Source: Xylanivirga thermophila
GTDB taxonomy: Bacteria > Bacillota > Clostridia > Caldicoprobacterales > Xylanivirgaceae
DNA length: 64,000 bases
Direction of reading: 5' to 3'
NCBI RefSeq assembly: GCF_004138105.1
Contig: NZ_RXHQ01000002.1
Span: 124,001 to 188,000, forward strand
Part shown: positions 1 through 8,394 of the stretch, in pieces
Layout: the number at the start of each line of letters is the position of its first letter
Numbering within the stretch: position 1 is the first letter of the stretch
Program-made: the position numbers and the translations under genes
Notes under the pieces: model-generated
Database searches by the model: none
The model's input: the letters and a program-made list of their open reading frames with translations, nothing else
Told to the model about the DNA's origin: nothing

Positions 1-334
1 CTCTCTTCCGTTTGGAATCCTGGCTTCGCTTTATATCAGCCAGCTTTTCCTCGCTATCTCGCATAAATTTTGCAAGATTCTCTTCAAACTGCATCTGCTG
101 CTGTTTTGCCTTGCGGATAGACAGGCTGATTTTACCACTATTATCAATAGAAATGACCTTCACCTTTACCTTATCATTTGGATTTAAATAATCGTTTATA
201 TCCTTTACATAAGTGTCTGCCACTTCAGATATGTGAACCATACCCGTTTGTCCGTCTGGAAGCTCCAAAAATGCTCCAAAACTTGTAATGGATGATACTG
301 TACCTTCTACTATTTGTCCAACCGTAACTGGCAT
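1..334 (-). CDS. S1 RNA-binding domain protein, YabR-like (3' end outside window)
   Basis: Reading leftward from an ATG at 334, the first 111 codons are present and the gene runs off the left edge. The N-terminal ~70 residues form an S1/OB fold (MPVTVGQIVEGTVSSITSFG, then the GMVHISEVAD and KVKVISID strands). A charged, Gln- and Lys-rich tail follows. AGGAGG lies just upstream of the ATG. In B. subtilis yabR follows divIC, and the same order is seen here (yabP-yabQ-divIC-S1). The likely role is RNA binding or ribosome association, but the exact function is not known. The C-terminus cannot be judged. Confidence 0.9.
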   Translation of the reverse strand, partial: MPVTVGQIVEGTVSSITSFGAFLELPDGQTGMVHISEVADTYVKDINDYLNPNDKVKVKVISIDNSGKISLSIRKAKQQQMQFEENLAKFMRDSEEKLADIKRSQDSKRKR

Positions 335-355
335 AGAATAAGGGTTCCTCCTCTT

Positions 356-643
356 TTATTTTTTATCCTCAATGAAGACTATTTCGCCTTCTTTGACCCA
401 ACCTAATTTTTCACGCGCCATCTTTTCTATATATTTTTGGGATTTACTATATGATATTTGGCGCTTCAAATCATCATTTTGACCTTCTACCTGCGCAATT
501 TCTGCGTTAAGGGAGTCCATCTTAGCATACTGATCCTGTATTATAAACTCCTGTTTTATAAATGTAAAGGAAAAATACACTAATATGGCAAGCACAATGA
601 TTACCCTGGTGCCTGGTTTTAAAGTATACCTTCGTCTTTTCAT
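356..643 (-). CDS. divIC: Septum formation initiator DivIC/FtsB family
   Basis: This is a 95-residue bitopic membrane protein. It has a basic N-terminus (MKRRRY), one transmembrane helix at about 14-31, a coiled-coil stretch at about 35-70 (repeats around DSLNAEIAQVEGQNDDLKRQ) and the family's C-terminal block EKLGWVKEGEIVFIE. DivIC partners FtsL and DivIB in the divisome at the septum. Length and order (after yabQ, before the S1 gene) match the B. subtilis locus. Only 22 bp separate it from the S1 gene, so they are probably co-transcribed. Confidence 0.93.
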   Translation of the reverse strand: MKRRRYTLKPGTRVIIVLAILVYFSFTFIKQEFIIQDQYAKMDSLNAEIAQVEGQNDDLKRQISYSKSQKYIEKMAREKLGWVKEGEIVFIEDKK

Positions 644-725
644 TTGCGCCCCCTCTTATACTATTAATCAATATGTACTTTATTATATTCGACGCATGAA
701 CTGAAATTCCTCTTTTTTTATAAAA

Positions 726-1115
726 TTATTTATTTTTTTCTTCTTTTGACAGCAAACGTACTGGCCAAGCTATAATTTTTATTATAACAGTAAATATTTT
801 TCCTATTACTTTAAATATTGAAATGATAAATTTCAAAATCCATGGGCTAAGGGTTATGGTATATAATAGCCAGCCTAGAGCCATTCCAATAAAATTAAAA
901 AATCTAATTTGCCCATAATTTGTATAATAAAACACCATGAAAGCTAATACTGCTACAATTAGCCAGAATATCAAATCCATTATACCGGTTACTATGCGGT
1001 TGGGTTTAGCTCTATAGCGTATGGCTCTAAAAAAATCATATATTACTCCCATAATTATACCAACATAGACAGCGGATAAAAATATGTAAGCCTGATTTAC
1101 AGTAGACATGAGCAT
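726..1115 (-). CDS. yabQ: Spore cortex biosynthesis protein YabQ
   Basis: A 129-residue integral membrane protein with about four hydrophobic segments (residues 8-28, 43-65, 72-92, 97-115) and a basic C-terminus. The N-terminal pattern MSTVNQAYIFLSAVYVGIIMG and the motif YDFFRAIRY fit the YabQ family. In B. subtilis YabQ is made under SigE in the mother cell and is needed for cortex formation. It starts 12 bp after yabP with AGAGGTG seven bases before the ATG, so it forms one unit with yabP and divIC. Confidence 0.9.
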   Translation of the reverse strand: MLMSTVNQAYIFLSAVYVGIIMGVIYDFFRAIRYRAKPNRIVTGIMDLIFWLIVAVLAFMVFYYTNYGQIRFFNFIGMALGWLLYTITLSPWILKFIISIFKVIGKIFTVIIKIIAWPVRLLSKEEKNK

Positions 1116-1127
1116 ATTAATACACCT

Positions 1128-1433
1128 CTAACGGAAGATCCTACCAAATAGTCCAGATCCCTTACCTCCCATAGCATTTTGTTCACTATATTCCAGTGCT
1201 ATTATTTCGCCTTCAACCACTAACTGCCCTTCTTCTAAATTGAGCTTGCTAATATGCAGATCTGCCCCATGAAGAGTAATAAATCCCAGATCAGTAACCA
1301 TAATCACACTGGCCTCATCAAAACTATCTACGTCTATAACCCCTGTTATGGTCACCTTTTCCCTGTTTTCTATAGATACACTGTGACTGCGGCCACGTAT
1401 TATCTTTTTACCATCATCCAAATCCTTAACCAT
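1128..1433 (-). CDS. yabP: Sporulation protein YabP
   Basis: A 101-residue soluble protein of the YabP/YqfC family, rich in beta strands. Family markers are RSHSVSIENREKVTITGVIDVDSFD near the start (read as two adjacent blocks) and LHGADLHISKLNLEEGQLVVEGEI in the second half. A GGGGG ribosome site lies nine bases before the ATG. It heads the yabP-yabQ-divIC-S1 unit, directly below a candidate SigE promoter (1471-1499) and a terminator that closes the preceding gene. The role is spore coat or cortex assembly in the mother cell, taken from the family. Confidence 0.9.
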   Translation of the reverse strand: MVKDLDDGKKIIRGRSHSVSIENREKVTITGVIDVDSFDEASVIMVTDLGFITLHGADLHISKLNLEEGQLVVEGEIIALEYSEQNAMGGKGSGLFGRIFR

Positions 1434-1470
1434 CTATTTATTCCCCCTTTTCGACACACTGCCTTATTTG

Positions 1471-1499
1471 ATAGTATGATATACATTATAAAAATATGC
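1471..1499 (-). promoter_or_regulatory. Candidate SigE promoter of yabP
   Basis: On the minus strand, GCATATT (a perfect match to the SigE -35 consensus kmATATT) is followed by exactly 14 bp and CATACTAT (seven of eight to CATACAnT). It sits about 40 bp before the yabP ATG and just past the terminator of the upstream gene. B. subtilis yabP is SigE-dependent, which agrees. Confidence 0.65.
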
Positions 1500-1500
1500 A

Positions 1501-1538
1501 TTAAAAGCCCCGTTTTTTATAAAAAACGGGGCTTTTAA
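1501..1538. terminator. Terminator after the SpoIID-like gene
   Basis: A perfect 38-bp inverted repeat whose arms contain AAAAGCCCCG and CGGGGCTTTT, joined by an A/T-rich T6/A6 segment. It starts five bases past the SpoIID-like stop codon and separates that gene from the yabP promoter. Confidence 0.85.
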
Positions 1539-1542
1539 TGTA

Positions 1543-2541
1543 CTACCATATGCGTGCAATAGAAATACCCTTAAAATAATAATTTATTATATCAGCTGCC
1601 TTTTTCCCCTCCTTTGCCATATAATATGCACCCCATTGGGACATACCTACCCCATGACCATAACCTCTACCTTTTATTATTATATTATTACCTTGTAATT
1701 GTATACTGTCTATCATAGTAGATTTCATAACTGTACTATCAATGGCTATCCTAAATTCAGCTGCAGCAACCTCCTCATTATCAAATAATAGGGTAATAGC
1801 ACGACCTGACTTGCCCTTCTTGCCTATAACTACCTTAGAAAAGTCACCTACCGTCCCTCCTGCTTTTTTTATGGCCGATACAACATTTGACTTTGGAAAT
1901 GTGGCAGTCCAGCTTCGTTCATCAGCAGGTACTGCAGAACCTGTGTCAGGCGATTTAACATTTGTTATATAGGGGGGATTTTTATATTTATAGTCTAGAC
2001 CTTCCTTGGCATCAGCCGTCATTCCTGCAGCGCTGGAATGAAACCATGTCTTTGCAAAATCACCATTATATACTATTACCTGCCCCCTAGTATCTTGTAC
2101 TGCTTTAAGAATCTTATCATCTACCCCTTCCTGATTCCAGGCCTGTGCCTCCTCTATATCGGTAGATACATGGGCATCCTTGCTATACTTTGAATGTCCC
2201 TTAGTTTTTATAAAATCCAAAACAAAGGTTCTGGCAATTATAGCCTGAGCCTTTATAGTTTCTTCTGGCCAGTCATTCTTTATTTCTCCTGCCACCACTC
2301 CCGCTATATATTGTTCAAATGGCATTTCCCTTATCTGCCCTTCTTCCTTTATATACACCTTTAGCTTAGGTTCTTCTCCATTTTTCCCCTTAATACCTGG
2401 AGGGAGTTTTGGAATTTTAACATTCTGTTTAGAAGGCTCAGTTCTTTTTTGCGGGGCTGGTTTTTTATTATAAGCACATGATGATATAATAAGCAGCGCT
2501 ATAACTAAACATATGACAACTCTTTTTCTTCGTCTTTTCAT
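1543..2541 (-). CDS. SpoIID/LytB-domain lipoprotein (second SpoIID paralog)
   Basis: 332 residues. A basic start and hydrophobic helix end in a lipobox-like LIISSC (Cys at about 22), so a lipoprotein is predicted. The SpoIID domain follows: EQYIAGVVAGEIKNDW carries the catalytic Glu of SpoIID-type lytic transglycosylases, and the C-terminus has RGYGHGVGMSQWGA. The canonical spoIID of this genome lies at 28912-29934 next to spoIIQ. This copy lacks the Cys-rich loop found there, having H and D residues at the equivalent place. It probably cleaves glycan strands, perhaps during sporulation. Its place between rqcP and yabP is not the B. subtilis arrangement. The substrate and timing are unknown. 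Confidence 0.85.
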   Translation of the reverse strand: MKRRRKRVVICLVIALLIISSCAYNKKPAPQKRTEPSKQNVKIPKLPPGIKGKNGEEPKLKVYIKEEGQIREMPFEQYIAGVVAGEIKNDWPEETIKAQAIIARTFVLDFIKTKGHSKYSKDAHVSTDIEEAQAWNQEGVDDKILKAVQDTRGQVIVYNGDFAKTWFHSSAAGMTADAKEGLDYKYKNPPYITNVKSPDTGSAVPADERSWTATFPKSNVVSAIKKAGGTVGDFSKVVIGKKGKSGRAITLLFDNEEVAAAEFRIAIDSTVMKSTMIDSIQLQGNNIIIKGRGYGHGVGMSQWGAYYMAKEGKKAADIINYYFKGISIARIW

Positions 2542-2589
2542 CTATATTCCTCCCAATAAGTATTTTAACCTGCAAGCATATTTTGCACA

Positions 2590-2634
2590 TAAAAAAATTC
2601 TTCATTCAGAGGAGTTAACCTCCCAAATGAAGAA
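2590..2634 (-). terminator. Terminator downstream of rqcP
   Basis: Arms TTCTTCATT and AATGAAGAA enclose an inner GAGG/CCTC pairing, and on the minus strand the stem is followed by seven T. It lies 13 bp past the rqcP stop codon. Confidence 0.75.
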
Positions 2635-2647
2635 TCACAAAAGAATG

Positions 2648-2887
2648 TTAAAGTCCCCGATACATTTCGCCCGCTTCACCTTTTAAAGCATGTTCAGTTA
2701 CTCTTAATATTTCATATTTCCTTTTTTGATCACCAAATTGTATCTCTATTATATCTCCCTCTTGAACGGCAGTTGACGGCTTTGCCACTTTCCCATTTAC
2801 ATATACTCTCCCTTGCTCACAGGCCTCATTGGCTACCGTCCTCCTCTTTATTATCCTAGACACCTTTAGGAATTTATCCAGTCTCAT
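2648..2887 (-). CDS. rqcP: RNA-binding S4 domain protein RqcP (YabO)
   Basis: 79 residues made almost entirely of one S4 domain: MRLDKFLKVSRIIKRRTVAN, EACEQGRVYVNGKVAKPS and the VQEGDIIEI strand. This is the Hsp15/YabO family. In B. subtilis RqcP works with RqcH in ribosome quality control, where it helps add poly-alanine tails to stalled chains on 50S subunits. Its place between mazG/hup and yabP matches the Bacillus order mazG-yabO-yabP. Terminators lie on both sides (2590-2634 and 2914-2938), suggesting it has its own promoter or depends on readthrough from hup. Confidence 0.92.
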   Translation of the reverse strand: MRLDKFLKVSRIIKRRTVANEACEQGRVYVNGKVAKPSTAVQEGDIIEIQFGDQKRKYEILRVTEHALKGEAGEMYRGL

Positions 2888-2913
2888 GCCATATCCCCCT
2901 TGTCCAAAAATAT

Positions 2914-2938
2914 AAAGACCGGGGAATCCCCGGTCTTT
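2914..2938 (-). terminator. Terminator downstream of hup
   Basis: A perfect hairpin AAAGACCGGGG / CCCCGGTCTTT with a 3-base loop. On the minus strand it is followed by a short T tract. It lies ten bases past the hup stop. Confidence 0.85.
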
Positions 2939-2947
2939 AGAAATAGG

Positions 2948-3220
2948 TTATTTTACTGCATCTTTTAAAGCTTTACCAGCCTTGAACACCGGAGCTTTTG
3001 AGGCAGGAATCAATATTTCTTCCTTAGTTTGGGGATTTCTGCCCTTTCTTGCAGCTCTCTCGCGTACCTCAAAGGTACCAAACCCAACTAATTGTACTTT
3101 ATCTTCGCTAGATAATGCTTCTGTAACTACTTCAACAAAGGCATTAACTGCCTTTTCAGCATCTTTCTTTGTTAACTCACTCTTTTCTGCAACAGCAGTA
3201 ATTAATTCCGCTTTGTTCAC
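2948..3220 (-). CDS. hup: HU family DNA-binding protein
   Basis: A 90-residue HU protein of standard length. [20 protein letters not shown] opens the helical dimerisation part. The signature [20 protein letters not shown] and the arm Pro are present, and it ends [15 protein letters not shown]. It bends and compacts DNA as a dimer. It sits between mazG and rqcP with its own 224-bp leader and a strong terminator, fitting a highly expressed monocistronic gene. Confidence 0.96.
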   Translation of the reverse strand: MNKAELITAVAEKSELTKKDAEKAVNAFVEVVTEALSSEDKVQLVGFGTFEVRERAARKGRNPQTKEEILIPASKAPVFKAGKALKDAVK

Positions 3221-3444
3221 GAGGTTAGCCTCCTTTAAAATAATTTAATAATTTTTAGATAATTTTTGACTATCTTAATACAGATACTCCAAAAACAACT
3301 TTACTCTAATAGCATATTCGCTATTTTTCGCTAAATTCCTCCTTTCAAACAAGTATTTTTTTAACTTTTTACATGTTTTTTTTATTAAGAAGGAATCCTA
3401 ATTATATGATTACCATATTTTTCTTAGATTATACACAAAATCAG

Positions 3445-4887
3445 CTAAAATAGGGACTTTGCTTCATTCCATAACTCATCCATTTCATCGAGGGTCATTT
3501 CATCAAGTGATCTTTTGGCATGCATCTCCATATATTCAAAACGATTTATAAATTTCTCAACGGTAGAGGATAGGGCAATCTCAGGCTGTACCTTAAGAAA
3601 CCGAGCAACATTAACCACAGCAAATAATATATCCCCTAGCTCAGCTTCTATATCATTCTGTTGACCCTGTTTATAAGCTTCTTTAAGTTCATCCAATTCC
3701 TCATCTATTTTCGCAAATGCATCTTTTATATCATCCCAATCAAAACCCACCAAAGCAGCCTTTTTCTGTACCTTATAGCTACGCATGAGGGCAGGCAGAT
3801 TATTAGGAATATCCCTAAGTACTTGCGTATGTGTAGTAAATTCCTTTTCCCGTTTTTTTATGGCCTCCCAATTTGTCACTACTTCATCAGCATCTTTTAC
3901 ATATACATCTCCAAATATATGTGGGTGACGCCCAATCATCTTTTTGCATACCCCTGTAGTAACATCAATGATGTCAAATCTTCCCTGTTCCTTGGCTATC
4001 TGTGTATGAAACATCACTTGTAGAAGGACATCACCCAACTCCTCCACTAGTTTGTCATCATCTGCCTTATCAATGGCCTCTAAAACCTCGTAGGTCTCTT
4101 CTATAAAGCATTGTTTAAGGCTTTCATGGGTCTGTTCCCTATCCCATGGACAACCTCCTGGAGATCTGAGCTTGTCCACTATTTCTACCAGGTGCCATAG
4201 GTCAAATCTCTCTATTGCTTCTTGACCCACCTTGGGAATATAGATGCAAGAGGTATGATCATATTCCTTGAAAAGATCCAACTCGTGTAGTTTTCTCTCC
4301 AATATTTTAAGCTTCCCTTCCCCATCCTGATAGGTAATATATACCATCAAATGTGGCGGATAAAATTTTAATAGTGAAAGCTTTATATCACCAGCCAAAA
4401 GGTTATTCCAAATATTGAATATAATACTAGGCCGTCTTACGTTTATACAATGTTCATCAAAATCATCGGCCGATAAAACATTATAACCATCGAGGCTAGG
4501 CTGTGATATAGCAGCTACTAACTGAGCTGCATTTGTTATACCTGGAACTATATCTACATCTACTTCCCTGTCATTTAACAGTTCAAACACCAGTCGCTCT
4601 CCTATAAGGGGATGTCCCGGAACTGCTAACACCACCTCCTCATTTTTAACGGCCAGATCTTTTATATACTCTACCATTGCAGCATATACTTCATCGAAAT
4701 TATCATATCTATCATATATATCGTCTAAAGTATAAAAATCTATACCCTTTTTTCGTAAAAATGGTACGGCACTATGATTTTTAGTACGCAGAACTACGCA
4801 TTTAGCCTGACTCAACTTATCAACTGCGCCTAATGTAAGATGGCTTACTTCATATCCAAGACCTATAATAGTAATATTGTACCTCAT
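3445..4887 (-). CDS. mazG: MazG with N-terminal tetrapyrrole-methylase-like domain (YabN)
   Basis: 480 residues in two parts. About 1-220 is a SAM-dependent tetrapyrrole methylase-like fold (ITIIGLGYEV, VPGHPLIGERL, VPGITNAAQL). About 235-480 holds two MazG nucleotide-pyrophosphohydrolase modules (PGGCPWDREQTHESLKQCF with EETYEVLEAI and EELGDVLLQ, then a second ELDELKEAYK and AELGDILFAVVN). MazG hydrolyses NTPs to NMP and pyrophosphate, cleaning the pool or modulating stress signalling. I chose the ATG at 4887 because the methylase fold begins there and AGAGG stands five bases upstream. An ATG at 4920 in the same frame, also with AGGAG, would add 11 residues. Confidence 0.93.
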   Translation of the reverse strand: MRYNITIIGLGYEVSHLTLGAVDKLSQAKCVVLRTKNHSAVPFLRKKGIDFYTLDDIYDRYDNFDEVYAAMVEYIKDLAVKNEEVVLAVPGHPLIGERLVFELLNDREVDVDIVPGITNAAQLVAAISQPSLDGYNVLSADDFDEHCINVRRPSIIFNIWNNLLAGDIKLSLLKFYPPHLMVYITYQDGEGKLKILERKLHELDLFKEYDHTSCIYIPKVGQEAIERFDLWHLVEIVDKLRSPGGCPWDREQTHESLKQCFIEETYEVLEAIDKADDDKLVEELGDVLLQVMFHTQIAKEQGRFDIIDVTTGVCKKMIGRHPHIFGDVYVKDADEVVTNWEAIKKREKEFTTHTQVLRDIPNNLPALMRSYKVQKKAALVGFDWDDIKDAFAKIDEELDELKEAYKQGQQNDIEAELGDILFAVVNVARFLKVQPEIALSSTVEKFINRFEYMEMHAKRSLDEMTLDEMDELWNEAKSLF

Positions 4888-4984
4888 GATAACCTCTTTC
4901 CTATTTTTACTCAATATCATTTTCTCCTATGCAAAATCCAACTCCGTCCATTCAGCCTTGTTTTTAACAGTTTCCAACATAAAT

Positions 4985-5012
4985 ATTCTACCATTAATAT
5001 AGGCACTGTCAA
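4985..5012 (-). promoter_or_regulatory. Candidate SigA promoter of mazG
   Basis: On the minus strand: TTGACA, 16 bp, TAGAAT, about 95 bp ahead of mazG. The 305-bp gap 4888-5192 holds this promoter and the cassette terminator at 5109-5148. I see nothing else in it. Confidence 0.6.
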
Positions 5013-5108
5013 CTATAAGCATTTATTAATTTCAATTTACAATTTTAAAAATAACATGATATAAATAGTATAAAACTAAAGATTTATTAACTAATAACAT
5101 AAAATAAT

Positions 5109-5148
5109 ATATGGCATAATTATTATATACACAATAATTATGCCATAT
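5109..5148 (-). terminator. Hairpin ending the xyloside cassette
   Basis: A perfect inverted repeat with 16-bp arms (ATATGGCATAATTATT) and an 8-base loop, 45 bp past the GH31 stop. It is A/T-rich and followed by mixed A/T, so it is a plausible but not textbook terminator. It marks the left edge of the sugar cassette. Confidence 0.55.
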
Positions 5149-5192
5149 CCATATTAATTGTAATACCAGTTATATTTTTTAATTATTTAATA

Positions 5193-7472
5193 TTATTTTT
5201 CTACAATGACTTTATACTTTGAGATAGCACTTTTATCCAAATTAAATGCCCTAAAATCTGGATACTCAATACCAATACCAGAAAATTTATTTTTTTCAAC
5301 GGTAAACCAGTGATACGTCAAAGTATCCCAATCAATTTTAGAAGTACTAAGAGCAGGATCTACCATAGGTATCACACTACCTTCCTTTACCAGCGCAATT
5401 CCGCACAACTCTCCGGCTGGAATAGTATGCCACCGTTCTCCCTCATAGCACTTTTTACTCAAAATATCCATCCATTTTCCACTAGGCAAATAAACATCAC
5501 GCCCTTTAGCGTTATCTTCAAATAATGGAGCTACTAGTATATTATCTCCAAACATATACTGATCCTCTAGTTCCAGGCAATTTTTATCACCGGGAAATTC
5601 CAAGAACATGGCTCTCATCATAGGATAGCCCTTTTCAGCAGACTTAATACTCTGTGCATAAATATAGGGCATTAATCTATACCGGAAGTTTAGCTGCTTG
5701 CGGAACAATTCTAAGAACTCTTTAGAATAACACCATGGCTCCTTTGGCGGTGCCCCATGACAACGCATATGGGATGTAAAAATCCCCATAAAACCCCATC
5801 TCTTATAGATTTCTTCAGGACTTTTTTGTACAAAACCACCTACATCATGACTCCAATAAGTAAATCCTGACATACCAAATGAAAGTCCTCCACGGAGGGA
5901 TGCCAACATTCCCATATTGGTATTCTCAGCGTCTCCTCCCCAGTGAAGTGGATAACGTTGGCTGCCTGCCCATGCACTCCTAGCCCAGATAACCGGTTCC
6001 CCAGTAACCTCCTTAATAATATCTGAAGCTGCCTTGTTATAACGAAGGGGATATAGATTATGTTCCAGCATACCTGACTTTCCAGAATGAAATACACCGT
6101 TTAAAGGTGCTGCCTCTCCAAAATCCACCTTAATAGCAGACACACCTAACTCCAATAGCTGCTTAAGTTTATTCTGATACCATTTTACCGCCTCGGGATT
6201 TGAGAAATCCAAAATAGCATCATCAGTAGGGAGTCTGCCATCGGAATTGACAACTGCAAATTCATTTTCTACAACCTCTTTATAGAGTACATTATTAGGT
6301 GTAAAATATGGCAACTGCCATAGGCAAATATGGTATCCATCCCCTTTTAAATCCTGAATCATTTTTTCTGGATCGTCAAATCGGGAATGGGAAAATTGGT
6401 AATCACAACGCCAATCATGCTCAAACCAGCCAGTATCCAAATGGATTACATCACAAGGAATCTCATATTCCTTAAGTTTTGCAGCAACTTCCCTGACCTG
6501 AGATTCGGATTCATATGTTATGCGACTCATCCACAAGCCAAAGCTCCATAATGGCGGGACCTGACTTTTACCTGTAATTTCAGTGTAACTTTCCAAAATT
6601 TCTTTTGGAGTACCAGCAATCACAAACAGATCTACATCTTCTTCACCAATAAAAATTGTTTGTGCCTCCTGGTAGTTATATCCAAAATCGAAAGTTACCG
6701 GGGCACTGGTATGTGTAAAAATTCCATACCCCCGTGAACTCATATAAAACGGAATCGGCTTATACATGTCCTGACTTTGAACACCATGGGCATCCTTTGT
6801 CCAGAGCACTACTTTTTGCCCCGTCTTATCCAGCTTGGTAAAGCTCTCACCACATCCATAAAAATGCTCATTGGGGAAAACTGAGAATGAAGCAGCTGCA
6901 TATTTTTTTAAATCGCTAACCGTACGCACATAGGAAAATGGTAGTGGATTACAATTTAAAAGGCATTTCCCGTCCTCTGAGTTGAGGGTTTTTGTAAGAA
7001 TTTTTCCATCTTTATCCCTTATAATGATGGAAAATGGACTAAATTTTATTTCAACCTCCAACGCCTTTGTCGTAAAGCGTACTCCATTTTCTATAGCTTC
7101 CTTTTTAACACTGTTAATCTCATTGTTATTTTCCAACATCAAAGAGTCATGATCATCTAAAGGAAGGTTGGAATAGGACGTATAGATACGAACTATATTT
7201 TCTGCAGGAAACGAAATTCGAATAGGGTAGGAAGGCGTGTCGCTATATGCCGGTGGAAATGCCCAGGATTGTGAATCTTCAAATGGACATGTATACATAT
7301 TAAATGCCATTCTACCCTTTCGTTCATGACGGGTAAACTTGATATTTCCCATCATAGTATCTAAATTAAAATCGGTCATCTCGCTAATATTATAATAGGT
7401 ATTGCCAATTGAGTAAAAATGCTTACTTATATCAATTTGTTGTCCCAAGTAGTCATAATTTTCTATCTTCAT
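5193..7472 (-). CDS. GH31 alpha-xylosidase (YicI-like)
   Basis: 759 residues, no signal peptide, so cytoplasmic. The family 31 (beta/alpha)8 barrel is intact. Asp450 in KVDFGEAAP is the nucleophile, and Asp514 in HWGGDAENT is the acid/base, 64 residues apart as in family members. Conserved WMSR and DTGWFEHDW blocks precede them, and the beta-sandwich N-terminus and C-terminal domains are full length. Closest resemblance is to YicI-type alpha-xylosidases, which release xylose from isoprimeverose and xyloglucan oligosaccharides. Alpha-glucosidase activity cannot be excluded. It is the last gene of a sugar ABC cassette. GGAGGGG lies five bases before the ATG. Confidence 0.88.
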   Translation of the reverse strand: MKIENYDYLGQQIDISKHFYSIGNTYYNISEMTDFNLDTMMGNIKFTRHERKGRMAFNMYTCPFEDSQSWAFPPAYSDTPSYPIRISFPAENIVRIYTSYSNLPLDDHDSLMLENNNEINSVKKEAIENGVRFTTKALEVEIKFSPFSIIIRDKDGKILTKTLNSEDGKCLLNCNPLPFSYVRTVSDLKKYAAASFSVFPNEHFYGCGESFTKLDKTGQKVVLWTKDAHGVQSQDMYKPIPFYMSSRGYGIFTHTSAPVTFDFGYNYQEAQTIFIGEEDVDLFVIAGTPKEILESYTEITGKSQVPPLWSFGLWMSRITYESESQVREVAAKLKEYEIPCDVIHLDTGWFEHDWRCDYQFSHSRFDDPEKMIQDLKGDGYHICLWQLPYFTPNNVLYKEVVENEFAVVNSDGRLPTDDAILDFSNPEAVKWYQNKLKQLLELGVSAIKVDFGEAAPLNGVFHSGKSGMLEHNLYPLRYNKAASDIIKEVTGEPVIWARSAWAGSQRYPLHWGGDAENTNMGMLASLRGGLSFGMSGFTYWSHDVGGFVQKSPEEIYKRWGFMGIFTSHMRCHGAPPKEPWCYSKEFLELFRKQLNFRYRLMPYIYAQSIKSAEKGYPMMRAMFLEFPGDKNCLELEDQYMFGDNILVAPLFEDNAKGRDVYLPSGKWMDILSKKCYEGERWHTIPAGELCGIALVKEGSVIPMVDPALSTSKIDWDTLTYHWFTVEKNKFSGIGIEYPDFRAFNLDKSAISKYKVIVEK

Positions 7473-7558
7473 TTAAGCCCCTCCAATTACCTTGTACTTT
7501 ATATATCTTTTCAAGTTAAATCTATTATTTATGATGATAATATTATTTCCAATTCAAT

Positions 7559-8380
7559 CTAACCTTTAATGGCAGATGCAGTTATACCATCAATAAACCG
7601 GTTCTGGAAAAACAAATATACAATAATAACGGGAATAATCGATACCGTCGTAGCAGCAAACAAACCACCATAATCAGTTGAAAATCGACCATTGAACATT
7701 TTTAATCCAACAGAGAGCATCTGTTTTTTTTCGTCTGTAATAACAATAAACGGCCAGAGATAATCCTCCCATGCCCATAAAAATTGGAAAATTGCAATGC
7801 TTGAAATTGCATTTCGACACATGGGCATAACAATACGATGAAAAATATAAAACTCATTTGCTCCATCTATACGAGCCGCTTCCAAAATATCATCTGGAAT
7901 AGTCATGCAATACTGTCTAAGCATAAAAGTTCCAAATCCACTGAAGAATGCTGGGACTATCAAAGCAATATAACTATCCATCCAGCCGAGCTTGCGTATA
8001 ATGCTATATTTAGGAATAATGGTAACTGCCCATGGAATCATCATAGTCCCCATGATAAAACTGAAAATAAGATCCCGACCTCTGAATTGATATTTACTCA
8101 ATACAAATCCACTAATAGTACTCGTATAACAGATTATAATCGTAACAACAAAGGATATAAATAAACTATTACCGAAGAATCTCATAAAATTAAAATTCTC
8201 ATTCATGGATATATAATTTTCTACGGTAAAATTTTTAGGAATAAGCGTCTGCGTCAAAGCATTAATTTCAACATTACTTTTAAATGAGGAAAAGATCATC
8301 CATACAAATGGAAAAATTGTAAGAATGCCTAAAGCAATCAGTAATGCATTAAGCGCTACTTTATTTATTTTTTGTTTCAT
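7559..8380 (-). CDS. Carbohydrate ABC transporter permease (MalG type)
   Basis: 273 residues with six predicted membrane helices and the CUT1 permease EAA loop (EAARIDGANEFYIFHRIVMP), which docks the ATPase. The pattern matches MalG-type inner-membrane subunits for oligosaccharides. It follows the MalF-type gene by 14 bp and precedes the xylosidase by 86 bp. No ATP-binding subunit is encoded in the cassette. Many CUT1 systems of Firmicutes share one MsmX/MsmK-type ATPase encoded elsewhere. AGGAGG stands before the ATG. Confidence 0.92.
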   Translation of the reverse strand: MKQKINKVALNALLIALGILTIFPFVWMIFSSFKSNVEINALTQTLIPKNFTVENYISMNENFNFMRFFGNSLFISFVVTIIICYTSTISGFVLSKYQFRGRDLIFSFIMGTMMIPWAVTIIPKYSIIRKLGWMDSYIALIVPAFFSGFGTFMLRQYCMTIPDDILEAARIDGANEFYIFHRIVMPMCRNAISSIAIFQFLWAWEDYLWPFIVITDEKKQMLSVGLKMFNGRFSTDYGGLFAATTVSIIPVIIVYLFFQNRFIDGITASAIKG

Positions 8381-8394
8381 GACCGTTCCTCCTT

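Noticed and set aside
5109-5148. Long inverted repeat considered as an insertion-sequence end
   Set aside because: No transposase, matching partner end or target duplication was found. It sits just past a stop codon, where a terminator is expected.
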